Shown: positions 1-8,268 of the stretch, one piece after another
Layout: each line of letters begins with the position of its first letter
Position numbering within the stretch: the first letter of the stretch is position 1
Assembly (NCBI GenBank): GCA_017391465.1
Contig: JAFOYH010000020.1
Span: 28,008-92,007, forward strand
Source: Lachnospiraceae bacterium
GTDB taxonomy: Bacteria > Bacillota_A > Clostridia > Lachnospirales > Lachnospiraceae
DNA length: 64,000 nt
Direction: 5' to 3'
Notes under the pieces: model-generated
What the model was told of the DNA's origin: nothing
Database searches by the model: none
What the model saw: the letters and a program-made list of their open reading frames with translations, nothing else
Program-made: the position numbers and the translations under genes

Positions 1-1
1 T

Positions 2-382
2 GCTGAAATACCACCATCTTCGGTACATGCAAAAGAATGTACAATTGTTACCGGAAAACTGGCAGGTTCGTTTTTAAAAGAATTGGTATGTGATTTCAAT
101 GAGAGATATCCTAATATTCACGTGAACGTTGAAGAAATTACGAATGATTTTTTTGGACCTCGAATTACTGTATCCGGTTTACTTACCGGTCAGGACATTA
201 TCAATCAGTTGAAAAATAAAAAACTCGGTGAGGAGCTTTTGTTACCGATAAATGTATTACGAAGCGGTGAAGATGTTTTACTTGATGACATCCATTTGAA
301 TGAGATTGAAAAAACTTTACAAGTACCGATTCGTATTGTAAAATCAAACGGAAAAGATTTGTTTGATGCGCTTATTTCATAG
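2..382 (+). CDS. DUF512 family protein, C-terminal fragment
   Basis: This is the last 126 residues of a protein whose start lies outside the window. The reading frame is open from the first base to the stop. The tail contains an FGPRITVSGLLTG segment and a later LGEELLLP followed by GEDVLLDD, which match the C-terminal DUF512 region of clostridial proteins that carry an N-terminal PDZ-like domain and a degenerate radical-SAM-like core. In many Clostridia such a gene sits directly upstream of der, as here, with 37 bases between stop and der start. The molecular function of the family is not established. Family assignment is from motif memory and synteny, not from a search. Confidence 0.75.
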   Translation, partial: AEIPPSSVHAKECTIVTGKLAGSFLKELVCDFNERYPNIHVNVEEITNDFFGPRITVSGLLTGQDIINQLKNKKLGEELLLPINVLRSGEDVLLDDIHLNEIEKTLQVPIRIVKSNGKDLFDALIS

Positions 383-419
383 TGCGCAGGATTTAATAAA
401 TAAAAGGAGAATACAATTT

Positions 420-1745
420 ATGAGTAAGCCAATCGTAGCCGTTGTAGGACGTCCAAATGTTGGTAAATCCACATTGTTTAATGTTCTTGCCGGCAAAAAG
501 ATTTCAATTGTTAAAGATACTCCGGGCGTAACACGTGACCGTATTTATGCTGATGTTACATGGTTAGATAAACAGTTTACAATGATCGATACGGGCGGTA
601 TTGAACCGGAAAGCAGTGATCTCATTTTAACAAGTATGCGTGAACAGGCTGAAATTGCCATTGCCACAGCAGACGTCATTATGTTTGTTACAGATGTTCA
701 GCAGGGGGTAGTTGATGCGGATTATGATGTTGCTGATTTACTTCGCCGTTCCGGCAAACCTGTCGTTCTAGTTGTAAATAAAGTGGACAGTTTCCAGAAA
801 TATGAAGCAGATATTTATGAATTCTATAATCTTGGCATTGGTGATCCGTTTGGGGTATCTGCAGCATCCCATCTTGGACTTGGTGATATGTTAGATGAAG
901 TCATTAAATATTTCCCTGATAATTCGGCGGAAGAAGAAGAGGACGATCGTCCGAGAATCGCCATTATTGGTAAACCAAATGTTGGAAAATCTTCTTTGAT
1001 CAACAAATTATGTGGTGAACAGCGTTCTATTGTATCGAATATTGCTGGTACGACAAGAGATGCGATTGATACAGTTGTTAAATATAATGGACAGGAATAC
1101 GTTTTCATTGATACTGCAGGAATTCGCAGAAAAAACAAAATTAAGGAAGATATTGAAAGATATAGTATTATTCGTGCCGTTTCTGCTGTAGAACGTGCGA
1201 ATGTTGTTCTTCTTATGATTGATGCAACGGAAGGTGTTACTGAACAGGACGCTAAAATTGCCGGAATTGCTCACGAACGTGGCAAGGGTGTCATCATTGC
1301 TGTAAATAAATGGGATGCAATTGTTAAAGATGATAAGACAATTTATGAGCACACAAAAAAAATTCGTGAGACATTAGCTTACATGCCATATGCAGAACTT
1401 GTATTTATTTCGGCAATGACAGGACAGCGTATTTCTAAATTATATGAACTCATTGATATGGTTATTCAGAATCACTCCCTTCGTGTTGGAACAGGTGTCC
1501 TTAATGAAATTATGGCAGAAGCTGTTGCGCTCAAACAGCCACCTTCAGACAAAGGCAGACGTTTAAAACTTTACTATATTACACAGGTTGCGGTAAAACC
1601 ACCGACATTTGTAATATTTGTAAACGATAAAGAATTAACACATTTTTCATATACACGTTATATCGAAAACAAGATTCGTGAATCCTTTGGATTCCGTGGC
1701 ACACCTTTGAAATTTATTATAAGGGAGAGAAAGGATAACAAATAA
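420..1745 (+). CDS. der: Ribosome biogenesis GTPase Der (EngA)
   Basis: Der is a double-GTPase-domain protein needed for assembly of the 50S ribosomal subunit. Two complete G domains are visible: GRPNVGKS near residue 10 with DTGGIE and NKVD, and GKPNVGKS near residue 178 with DTAGIRR and NKWD. A C-terminal KH-like domain ends in FRGTPLKFIIRERK. At 441 residues the length is typical. The ATG at 420 is chosen because AAAGGAGA lies 7-12 bases upstream and translation gives the family N-terminus MSKPIVAVVGRPN; an in-frame ATG at 363 would overlap the preceding gene and add 19 non-conserved residues. The next gene, plsY, starts 2 bases after the stop, so the two are probably cotranscribed. Confidence 0.96.
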   Translation: MSKPIVAVVGRPNVGKSTLFNVLAGKKISIVKDTPGVTRDRIYADVTWLDKQFTMIDTGGIEPESSDLILTSMREQAEIAIATADVIMFVTDVQQGVVDADYDVADLLRRSGKPVVLVVNKVDSFQKYEADIYEFYNLGIGDPFGVSAASHLGLGDMLDEVIKYFPDNSAEEEEDDRPRIAIIGKPNVGKSSLINKLCGEQRSIVSNIAGTTRDAIDTVVKYNGQEYVFIDTAGIRRKNKIKEDIERYSIIRAVSAVERANVVLLMIDATEGVTEQDAKIAGIAHERGKGVIIAVNKWDAIVKDDKTIYEHTKKIRETLAYMPYAELVFISAMTGQRISKLYELIDMVIQNHSLRVGTGVLNEIMAEAVALKQPPSDKGRRLKLYYITQVAVKPPTFVIFVNDKELTHFSYTRYIENKIRESFGFRGTPLKFIIRERKDNK

Positions 1746-1747
1746 TT

Positions 1748-2377
1748 ATGTTATTAGATATTTTTCTTTGCTTAGTTGTTGGATACGTTTTCGGATGTTT
1801 TCAAACAGGCTATTTTTACGGCAAGTCTAAAGGAATTGATATTCGTAACTATGGCAGCGGAAATGCGGGAACAACGAATACATTACGTGTGTTGGGCAAA
1901 AAAGCCGGATATATTACGTATCTTGGTGATGCTTTGAAAGCTATTTTTGCAATTTTACTTATTAAATATGTTATTTATGGACAATTAATTATACCATCAA
2001 TGGATTTTCATCTTTTGCTGGCATATACGGGGCTTGGTGTTGCATTTGGGCATAATTATCCGTTTTACTTGAACTTTAAAGGTGGAAAAGGGATTGCAAC
2101 AACCTCAGGTGTTATGCTGGCGTTGGATATTCGTATCGGATTGATTGGTATCATTGGTTTCTTTATTATCTTTTTTGCAACACGCTATGTATCGGTTGGA
2201 TCACTATATATGAGTATTGTATTTCCAATTTGTGTACTTGTATTTTATCCTGGTGAATGGCATCTTTTTATTGTTAGTGTTGTATTTTGGCTTATGGCGT
2301 GGATGAGACATCGTGAGAATATTAAACGTCTTATGACCGGTACAGAAAATCGTTTTGAACGTAAAAAAAAGAAATAA
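1748..2377 (+). CDS. plsY: Glycerol-3-phosphate acyltransferase PlsY
   Basis: PlsY is an integral membrane enzyme that transfers the acyl group of acyl-phosphate to glycerol-3-phosphate, the first step of phospholipid synthesis in bacteria using the PlsX/PlsY route. The 209-residue product is hydrophobic throughout with several membrane spans. It shows the PlsY loop motifs GSGNAGTTNTLRVLG near residue 37, GHNYPFYLNFKGGKGIATT near residue 100 and a late MRHRENIKRLMTGTENR. The C-terminus is a basic RKKKK tail. It follows der by 2 bases. No terminator is visible immediately downstream before the next promoter at 2398. Confidence 0.95.
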   Translation: MLLDIFLCLVVGYVFGCFQTGYFYGKSKGIDIRNYGSGNAGTTNTLRVLGKKAGYITYLGDALKAIFAILLIKYVIYGQLIIPSMDFHLLLAYTGLGVAFGHNYPFYLNFKGGKGIATTSGVMLALDIRIGLIGIIGFFIIFFATRYVSVGSLYMSIVFPICVLVFYPGEWHLFIVSVVFWLMAWMRHRENIKRLMTGTENRFERKKKK

Positions 2378-2397
2378 TTTATCCTCTTGAAAAATGA

Positions 2398-2426
2398 TTG
2401 ACTTTTATTCATAAATGTTTTATATT
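2398..2426 (+). promoter_or_regulatory. Sigma-A-type promoter for ABC importer operon
   Basis: TTGACT (2398-2403) and TATATT (2421-2426) are separated by exactly 17 bases, a near-consensus vegetative promoter. The start point would fall near 2433 and give a leader of about 60 bases before the ATG at 2492. The leader holds a short tandem AACGCTT motif (about 2438-2452) but is too short for a T-box or riboswitch. Confidence 0.7.
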
Positions 2427-2491
2427 AGTATTAATTCAACGCTTCAACGCTTTTTGGTGTTAAAGTGATTAAAAGAAAAGAGGATGAAAAC

Positions 2492-3466
2492 ATGAAAAAG
2501 ACACTTGCAACTTTACTTGCAGGAATCATGGTTGTCGCTTCTTTGACAGCTTGTGGTTCCAACTCAAAAGAAACAACGACTACGAGTACGGCTTCGGACG
2601 AAACATCTTATAAAATTGGTGTTTTACAGTTGGTTGAACATGCTGCTTTAGATGCTTCAAATGAAGGTTTTGTAGCAGCTTTAAATGATGCCGGTATTTC
2701 TTATACAATTGATCAGCAGAATGCTCAGAATGACCAGACAGCTTGTCAGACCATTGCAGAAAAATTGGTTAATGATGGCAATGATCTTATTCTTGCCATT
2801 GCTACACCGGCTGCACAGGCAGTAGCAGGTGTTACATCAGATATTCCTGTTGTGGGTACAGCAATTACAGATTTTGCTGCTTCCGGTCTTGTTAATTCCA
2901 ATGATGCTCCTGGCGGTAATGTAACAGGTTCTTCGGATTTAACACCAGTTGAAGCACAGATCAGTTTACTTAAGAAAGTTTGTCCAGATGCAAAAACAAT
3001 TGGTATTCTTTTCTGTTCCGCAGAAAGTAATTCGGATATTCAGGTGTCAATGGCTAAAGAGGCTTGTAATGCTGCAGGTCTTGCATATGAAGAATTTGCA
3101 GTTGCAAGTTCCAATGAAATTCAGTCTGTTGTTGAATCTGCTGTTGGTAAAGTAGATGCATTATATTGTCCAACAGATAATACAATTGCTGCAGGTATGG
3201 CAACAGTAGCTATGGTAGCAAATGATAATATGCTTCCTGTTGTTGCTGGCGAAGAAGGTATGGTAACTGCTGGTGGTCTTTGTACATATAGTATTGATTA
3301 TTATGAATTAGGATATCTGGCAGGTCAGATGGCTGTTCGTATTCTTACAGAAGGTGCAGATCCTGCTGAAATGCCAATCGAATATTATCCAGAAGAAAAA
3401 TGTACATTTATTGGCAATGAAGACACAGCCGCAACATTGGGAATTGATATTTCCGGACTTGAATAA
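2492..3466 (+). CDS. ABC transporter substrate-binding lipoprotein (ABC_sub_bind family)
   Basis: This is an extracytoplasmic solute receptor anchored as a lipoprotein. The N-terminus is a signal peptide with positive MKK, a hydrophobic stretch and the lipobox LTAC, so Cys20 or so would be lipidated. A Thr/Ser-rich linker precedes the periplasmic-type fold (IGVLQLVEHAALD, ATPAAQAVA, GSSDLTPVEAQ), which matches the ABC_sub_bind (DUF534/TrpX-like) family. ATG 2492 is preferred over GTG 2465 because AAGAGG lies just upstream and the signal peptide begins there. The permease and ATPase follow. Some relatives (TrpX) have been linked to aromatic amino acid uptake, but I cannot assign a substrate from sequence. 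Confidence 0.9.
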   Translation: MKKTLATLLAGIMVVASLTACGSNSKETTTTSTASDETSYKIGVLQLVEHAALDASNEGFVAALNDAGISYTIDQQNAQNDQTACQTIAEKLVNDGNDLILAIATPAAQAVAGVTSDIPVVGTAITDFAASGLVNSNDAPGGNVTGSSDLTPVEAQISLLKKVCPDAKTIGILFCSAESNSDIQVSMAKEACNAAGLAYEEFAVASSNEIQSVVESAVGKVDALYCPTDNTIAAGMATVAMVANDNMLPVVAGEEGMVTAGGLCTYSIDYYELGYLAGQMAVRILTEGADPAEMPIEYYPEEKCTFIGNEDTAATLGIDISGLE

Positions 3467-3484
3467 TTAAATCATTTAATAATA

Positions 3485-3526
3485 CTCCGGCAAATAGTTC
3501 ATTTGTTTGCCGGAGATCTTTTTATT
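3485..3526 (+). terminator. Hairpin after the binding-protein gene
   Basis: CTCCGGCAAA (3485-3494) pairs perfectly with TTTGCCGGAG (3506-3515) and is followed by a T-rich run. It lies between the binding-protein gene and the permease gene of one transporter. It could partly terminate transcription, giving more receptor than permease, or protect the 3' end of the receptor transcript. Confidence 0.75.
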
Positions 3527-3634
3527 TATATAACATAGAATGTTAGAAACATGCATAACGTTCAAATAAAATAATGTTTTTTCCTTATATAGTAGATTCA
3601 AAGAAACAAATACAATCAAAAGGAGAGAAGATCC

Positions 3635-4561
3635 ATGAATATCAGTGGAATTTTATTGGCTTTTCAGGGAGCTGCATCTCAGGGGATTCTCTGGGGTATT
3701 TTTGTACTTGGCGTTTATATTACATACAAAATCCTGGATATTGCAGATTTGACCGTTGATGGAAGTTTTGCATTAGGCGGATGTGTATGTGCTGCTTTAA
3801 TTGTTACATATGGTGTAAATCCTGTCGCGGCATTATTGATTGCAACACTTGCTGGTGTTATAGCAGGTGCAATTACAGGATTTTTACATACCGTATTTGA
3901 AATTCCTGCAATTCTTGCGGGGATTTTGACTCAAATATCTTTATGGTCGATCAATCTTCGTATCATGGGAAAAAGTAATATTCCTTTATTAAAATCCCCT
4001 ACTATTTTCTCTGGTTTAATTGAAAATGCAGGTATGAAAAACTCTCTTGCAGCTGCAGTCATTGGTGTCCTTATTGTCGTTGCAGTTATTGGGATTTTAT
4101 ATTGGTTTTTTGGAACAGAAATTGGTTCTGCACTCCGAGCAACTGGTAACAACGAAGATATGATTCGAGCACTTGGTGTGAATACAAAATTTACAAAAAT
4201 GATTGCATTAATGATGGCAAATGGTCTTGTTGGTATGTCAGGCGCACTTGTTTGTCAGAGTCAGAAATATGCGGATATCGGTATGGGTACGGGTGCGATC
4301 GTCATAGGTCTTGCTGCCATTGTTATTGGCGATGTACTTTTCGGAAAAGTACGTAATTTTGCTTGTAGATTAGCTTCGGGTGTTATTGGATCCGTTGTTT
4401 ATTTTTTAATCCGTGCTATTGTTCTTCAACTTGGCATGGATGCAAATGACATGAAGATGTTGTCTGCAATCATTGTAGCACTTGCTTTATGTGTTCCTTT
4501 TGCAATGGAAAAATATCGTTTAAAACACAGTTATTCCGAAGGAGGCGAGGAAGATGCTTAA
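3635..4561 (+). CDS. ABC transporter permease
   Basis: This 308-residue polytopic membrane protein forms the channel of the importer encoded with the flanking genes. It is hydrophobic throughout, with roughly eight to nine spans, and shows ILDIADLTVDGSFALGG near the N-terminus and LRATGNNEDMIRALGVNT, the cytoplasmic ATPase-contact loop of the LivH/TrpY-like permease family (BPD_transp_2). An AAAGGAGAG ribosome binding site precedes ATG 3635. It overlaps the ATPase gene by 8 bases, which implies translational coupling. The substrate is unknown. Confidence 0.9.
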   Translation: MNISGILLAFQGAASQGILWGIFVLGVYITYKILDIADLTVDGSFALGGCVCAALIVTYGVNPVAALLIATLAGVIAGAITGFLHTVFEIPAILAGILTQISLWSINLRIMGKSNIPLLKSPTIFSGLIENAGMKNSLAAAVIGVLIVVAVIGILYWFFGTEIGSALRATGNNEDMIRALGVNTKFTKMIALMMANGLVGMSGALVCQSQKYADIGMGTGAIVIGLAAIVIGDVLFGKVRNFACRLASGVIGSVVYFLIRAIVLQLGMDANDMKMLSAIIVALALCVPFAMEKYRLKHSYSEGGEEDA

Positions 4562-5348
4562 TATATCTCATGTAAGTAAAACATTTAATAAAGGTACAAT
4601 CAACGAAAAGAAAGCACTTCGAAATATCAGCCTTCATTTAGAACCTGAAGATTTTGTTACGATTATTGGAGGTAATGGTGCCGGTAAATCAACAATGCTT
4701 AATATGATTGCAGGTGTATATCCGATTGATTGTGGTATCATTGAGCTGGATGGTATTAATATTTCCAGATTACCTGAACATTCTCGTGCAGCATACCTTG
4801 GACGTGTATTTCAGGATCCTATGCGTGGCACAGCAGCTGACATGGAAATCCAGGAAAACTTAGCCCTGGCACTTCGAAGAGGAAATAGCAGAGGTCTTCG
4901 CTGGGGTATTGGAAAAAATGAAAAAGACCAGTATAAAGAGCTTTTAACACGCCTTGATTTGGGATTGGAAACGCGTCTTTCATCCAAAGTAGGTCTTCTT
5001 TCCGGTGGTCAGCGTCAGGCTCTTACATTGTTAATGGCTACACTTAAAAAACCAAAATTATTATTACTTGATGAACATACTGCAGCACTTGACCCAAAAA
5101 CTGCAAGTAAAGTATTAGATATTACGGAAGAAATTGTGAATGAAAATAAATTGACAGCGCTCATGGTTACTCATAATATGAAAGATGCTATACGTTTGGG
5201 AAATCGTCTGATTATGATGCATGAAGGACGTATTATCTATGATGTACGCGGCGAAGAGAAGAAAAAACTTCAGGTAAGCGATCTTCTCGAAAAATTCGGT
5301 CAGGCGAGTGGTGGCGAATTCGCAAACGATCGTATGTTATTATCTTAA
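4554..5348 (+). CDS. ABC transporter ATP-binding protein
   Basis: This is the cytoplasmic ATPase subunit of the importer. It has Walker A GGNGAGKST near residue 38, the ABC signature LSGGQRQALTLLMA, Walker B KLLLLDEHTAALDP and the switch histidine in MVTHNMKDA. At 264 residues it is a single nucleotide-binding domain. The start overlaps the permease stop and is preceded by GGAGGCGAGG. The operon therefore encodes receptor, one permease and one ATPase, which would act as homodimers of permease and ATPase. Confidence 0.93.
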   Translation: MLNISHVSKTFNKGTINEKKALRNISLHLEPEDFVTIIGGNGAGKSTMLNMIAGVYPIDCGIIELDGINISRLPEHSRAAYLGRVFQDPMRGTAADMEIQENLALALRRGNSRGLRWGIGKNEKDQYKELLTRLDLGLETRLSSKVGLLSGGQRQALTLLMATLKKPKLLLLDEHTAALDPKTASKVLDITEEIVNENKLTALMVTHNMKDAIRLGNRLIMMHEGRIIYDVRGEEKKKLQVSDLLEKFGQASGGEFANDRMLLS

Positions 5349-5361
5349 GAATGATTTATAT

Positions 5362-5408
5362 ACACCATCGATATAATTATAAAAAGATTATTCGGTGGTG
5401 TTTTCTTT
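5362..5408 (+). terminator. Terminator of the ABC operon
   Basis: ACACCATCGA (5362-5371) pairs with TCGGTGGTGT (5392-5401), ten pairs including one G-U, followed by TTTTCTTT. The 20-base loop is A/T rich. The 3' arm also contains the only ribosome-binding-like GGTGG for the next small ORF. Confidence 0.6.
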
Positions 5409-5679
5409 GAATAAAGATTTAAAACGGGAGATCGATCGAATGCGTTTTCAAAGCAGTGAATCAAATAGAAATACTTCTTATAATCAAAACGGGTTAAATC
5501 CGGCCATATGTATTTTGTTTCGATGGTTTCTTGCTTTTTCTTTATTTGTCTGCGGTATTTTATTTCCAGAAATGAGTGATGCGATTCTGCCTAAAGAATT
5601 AAAAGAGTTACCCGTATATATATCTATTGATTATAATTGGAATGATCTTACGGATTTTATGGACAGTATGGCAAATTAA
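5407..5679 (+). CDS. Small single-span membrane protein, unknown function
   Basis: I do not recognise this 90-residue product. It has a charged, polar N-terminus (about 36 residues), one hydrophobic segment ILFRWFLAFSLFVCGILF and a short acidic extracytoplasmic tail. Starts are unclear: GTG 5395, GTG 5398 or TTG 5407 are in frame. TTG 5407 has GGTGG eight bases upstream, so I use it. It precedes the TIGR03960 radical-SAM gene. In many spore-formers the SpoIVFA/SpoIVFB pair lies in this area, and the layout resembles a SpoIVFA-like protein stripped of its LytM domain, but that is only a guess. It could also be a decayed gene. Confidence 0.5.
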   Translation: MNKDLKREIDRMRFQSSESNRNTSYNQNGLNPAICILFRWFLAFSLFVCGILFPEMSDAILPKELKELPVYISIDYNWNDLTDFMDSMAN

Positions 5680-5697
5680 TAAAGAATATGATATACT
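5669..5697 (+). promoter_or_regulatory. Putative promoter before the TIGR03960 gene
   Basis: TATACT (5692-5697) has an extended TG one base upstream and a weak TGGCAA (5669-5674) 17 bases before it. It overlaps the end of the small membrane ORF and sits 33 bases before the ATG at 5730. Confidence 0.4.
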
Positions 5698-5729
5698 TTT
5701 AATGCAATGCGTAGGAAAAGGAGAATACT

Positions 5730-7601
5730 ATGAAAAAATTAGCTTTAACTGATGATATCCTTATGAAAGTTGAAAAACCAGCCAGATATCTCGGTAATGA
5801 ATATAATGCTGTGTATAAAAATCCGTCTTCCGTGGATGTAAGATTCGCTATGTGTTTCCCAGATGTATATGAGATTGGCATGTCCTATCTGGGTATTCAG
5901 ATTATCTACGATATGTTAAATCGACGTGAAGATGTGTATTGTGAACGTCTCTATTCACCATGGATGGATTTGGATGCTATTATGCGTGAACGAAATATTC
6001 CATTATTTGCTTTGGAATCACAAGATCCTGTGAAAGAATTTGACTTCCTTGGAATTACACTTCAATATGAAATGTGCTATACAAACGTGCTTCAAATTCT
6101 GGATTTAAGTCAGATTCCAATAAAATCTGTCGATCGAACAATCGATCATCCATTTGTCATTGGTGGAGGACCTTGCGTTTATAATCCGGAACCTTTAGCT
6201 GATTTTTTTGATTTGTTTTATATTGGAGAGGCAGAAACAGTATATTATGATTTGATCGATTGTTATAAGTTATGGAAAAAGGAAGGTAAGTCACGACGCG
6301 ACTTTTTGATCGAAGCTGCAAAGATACCTGGTATTTATGTACCATCTTTATATGACGTTAAATATAATGATGATCAAACTATTAAATCTTTTAAACCTAA
6401 TGTTGAACACATTCCACAAAAAATCAAGAAACAAGTTGTTTCTGATTTAGGAGATACCTATTATCCATCAAAACCAGTAGTTCCATTTATAAAGGTTACA
6501 CAGGATCGAGTTGTTTTAGAAATTCAGCGTGGCTGTATTCGTGGCTGTCGTTTTTGCCAGGCGGGCAATGTCTATCGTCCGAACAGAGAACGTGAATTGG
6601 AATTTCTTAAAAAATATGCCCATGATATGCTGACATATACAGGACATGAAGAAATTTCCTTAAGTTCTTTAAGTTCCAGTGATTATTCGAGACTTGAAGA
6701 ATTAACAACTTATTTAATTCAGGAATTTGGTTCAAAGAAGAATGTAAACATTTCTTTGCCTTCATTAAGAATTGATGCGTTTTCTTTGGACGTTATGAGG
6801 CAGGTTCAGGATGTTAAAAAAAGCAGTCTTACGTTTGCTCCTGAAGCAGGATCCCAGCGGATGAGAGATGTCATTAATAAAGGACTTACAGAAGAAGATA
6901 TTTTTTCAGGAGCAATGGAAGCCTTTAATGGCGGATGGAATCGTGTTAAATTATACTTTATGCTTGGCTTGCCAGGTGAAACTTATGATGATATCGAAGG
7001 AATTGCTAAATTATCCAATGATATCGCATCTTTATATTATACAATTCCAAAAGATAAGAGACCAAATCCGAGAGTCGATGTTGTATCCAGCACTTCTTTT
7101 TTTGTTCCAAAACCATTTACTCCATTTCAGTGGGTTGCGCAGAATACAACAGAAGAATTTAAGGAAAAACAGCGTTTTCTTAGTCAAAAGATGAAAGAAC
7201 AGCTTAACCGAAAGAGTATGCGTTATAACTGGCATGATTTTGATTTGACTGCTTTGGAAGGCTTTCTTGCACGAGGTGATCGTCGTTTAAGCGAAGTGAT
7301 TTTGAAAGCATATCAGAAAGGATGCATGTTTGATTCCTGGTCTGAACATTTTTATTATGATCGCTGGATAGAAGCTATGAAAGAAGCAAATATTGACCCG
7401 GAATTTTATACAGATCGCGTACGTTCTTATGATGAAATTCTTCCATGGGATTTTATTGATGCAGGCGTAACAAAGGAATTTTTATGGCATGAATATGTAC
7501 AATCTCAGAATGGATCTGTTACGCCAAATTGCCGTGTAAAATGTTCTGGATGTGGATGTCGAATCTATGAAGGAGGTGTATGTTATGAAGGTCAGAATTA
7601 A
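5730..7601 (+). CDS. TIGR03960 family B12-binding-like radical SAM protein
   Basis: This is a 623-residue radical S-adenosylmethionine protein. An N-terminal cobalamin-binding-like region (FPDVYEIGMSYLGIQI, IGGGPCVYNPEPLADFFD) precedes the radical SAM core, whose cluster cysteines are visible in GCIRGCRFCQAG (Cys269, Cys273, Cys276). The C-terminus holds a Cys-rich tail CRVKCSGCGCRIYEGGVC. An AAAAGGAGA site precedes the ATG. The gene is always paired with TIGR03936 in many Firmicutes, and here the next gene starts inside its 3' end. The substrate is not known; linkage to RNase G and ribosomal genes suggests RNA or ribosome modification. Confidence 0.9.
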   Translation: MKKLALTDDILMKVEKPARYLGNEYNAVYKNPSSVDVRFAMCFPDVYEIGMSYLGIQIIYDMLNRREDVYCERLYSPWMDLDAIMRERNIPLFALESQDPVKEFDFLGITLQYEMCYTNVLQILDLSQIPIKSVDRTIDHPFVIGGGPCVYNPEPLADFFDLFYIGEAETVYYDLIDCYKLWKKEGKSRRDFLIEAAKIPGIYVPSLYDVKYNDDQTIKSFKPNVEHIPQKIKKQVVSDLGDTYYPSKPVVPFIKVTQDRVVLEIQRGCIRGCRFCQAGNVYRPNRERELEFLKKYAHDMLTYTGHEEISLSSLSSSDYSRLEELTTYLIQEFGSKKNVNISLPSLRIDAFSLDVMRQVQDVKKSSLTFAPEAGSQRMRDVINKGLTEEDIFSGAMEAFNGGWNRVKLYFMLGLPGETYDDIEGIAKLSNDIASLYYTIPKDKRPNPRVDVVSSTSFFVPKPFTPFQWVAQNTTEEFKEKQRFLSQKMKEQLNRKSMRYNWHDFDLTALEGFLARGDRRLSEVILKAYQKGCMFDSWSEHFYYDRWIEAMKEANIDPEFYTDRVRSYDEILPWDFIDAGVTKEFLWHEYVQSQNGSVTPNCRVKCSGCGCRIYEGGVCYEGQN

Positions 7602-8268
7602 ATTTGCTAAAGAAGGTATTATGCGTTTTATTGGACATCTGGATATGATGCGTTATTTTCAAAAGGCATTTCGACGTTCAGGCATTGATATCCAATATTC
7701 TCAAGGATTTAGTCCACATCAATTAATTTCATTTGCAGCTCCTTTAGGGGTTGGACTGACAAGTACAGGCGAATATATGGACATTGTATTGGGCGAATGT
7801 CCTTCATCCAACGAGCTTGTTCGTTTAATTAATGAACAGATGGTCGATGGCGTACGCATTTTGAGCGCAGTAGCTCTTCCGGATAATAGTAAAACTGCCA
7901 TGTCAATTGTAACAACAGCTGATTATCAGATTACTTACAGAGAAAATATGCATCCTGATTTTGATTTGGAAGAAGCAATTCATCGATTTATGATGCAAGA
8001 GCAGATTATGGTAACGAAAAAAACAAAGAAAAGTGAAAAAACGATGGATATTAAACCAATGATTCATGAATTTAAAGTTACTTCATCCGGATGTTTCATG
8101 AATGTTGCTACTGGAAGTACTCAAAACCTAAAACCTGAACAGGTCATGGAAACACTCTATCAATTTATGGATAGAACTTTTGATCCATTTACAATCTATA
8201 TTCATCGCATAGAAACTTATGGCGAAAATTTTAAATCTTTAGAAAAGTATGGAAAAAGCATTGAATAA
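7585..8268 (+). CDS. TIGR03936 family (DUF2344) radical-SAM-associated protein
   Basis: This 227-residue partner protein begins MKVRIKFAKEGIMRFIGHLD and continues FRRSGIDIQYSQGFSPHQ, the hallmarks of DUF2344/TIGR03936. The ATG at 7585 follows a strong AGGAGGT at 7571-7577 and overlaps the end of the TIGR03960 gene by 17 bases; an upstream in-frame ATG at 7552 lacks a ribosome binding site. The protein has no catalytic motif I recognise and probably works with the preceding radical SAM enzyme. In some lineages the two are fused. Confidence 0.88.
   Translation: MKVRIKFAKEGIMRFIGHLDMMRYFQKAFRRSGIDIQYSQGFSPHQLISFAAPLGVGLTSTGEYMDIVLGECPSSNELVRLINEQMVDGVRILSAVALPDNSKTAMSIVTTADYQITYRENMHPDFDLEEAIHRFMMQEQIMVTKKTKKSEKTMDIKPMIHEFKVTSSGCFMNVATGSTQNLKPEQVMETLYQFMDRTFDPFTIYIHRIETYGENFKSLEKYGKSIE

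Noticed and set aside
824..1352. Minus-strand open frames opposite der
   Set aside because: They are shadows of the der coding frame, with no ribosome binding site and no family signature.
2433..2491. T-box or riboswitch before the ABC importer
   Set aside because: The leader is only about 60 bases, has no specifier loop, T-box sequence or antiterminator, and shows only a weak hairpin.
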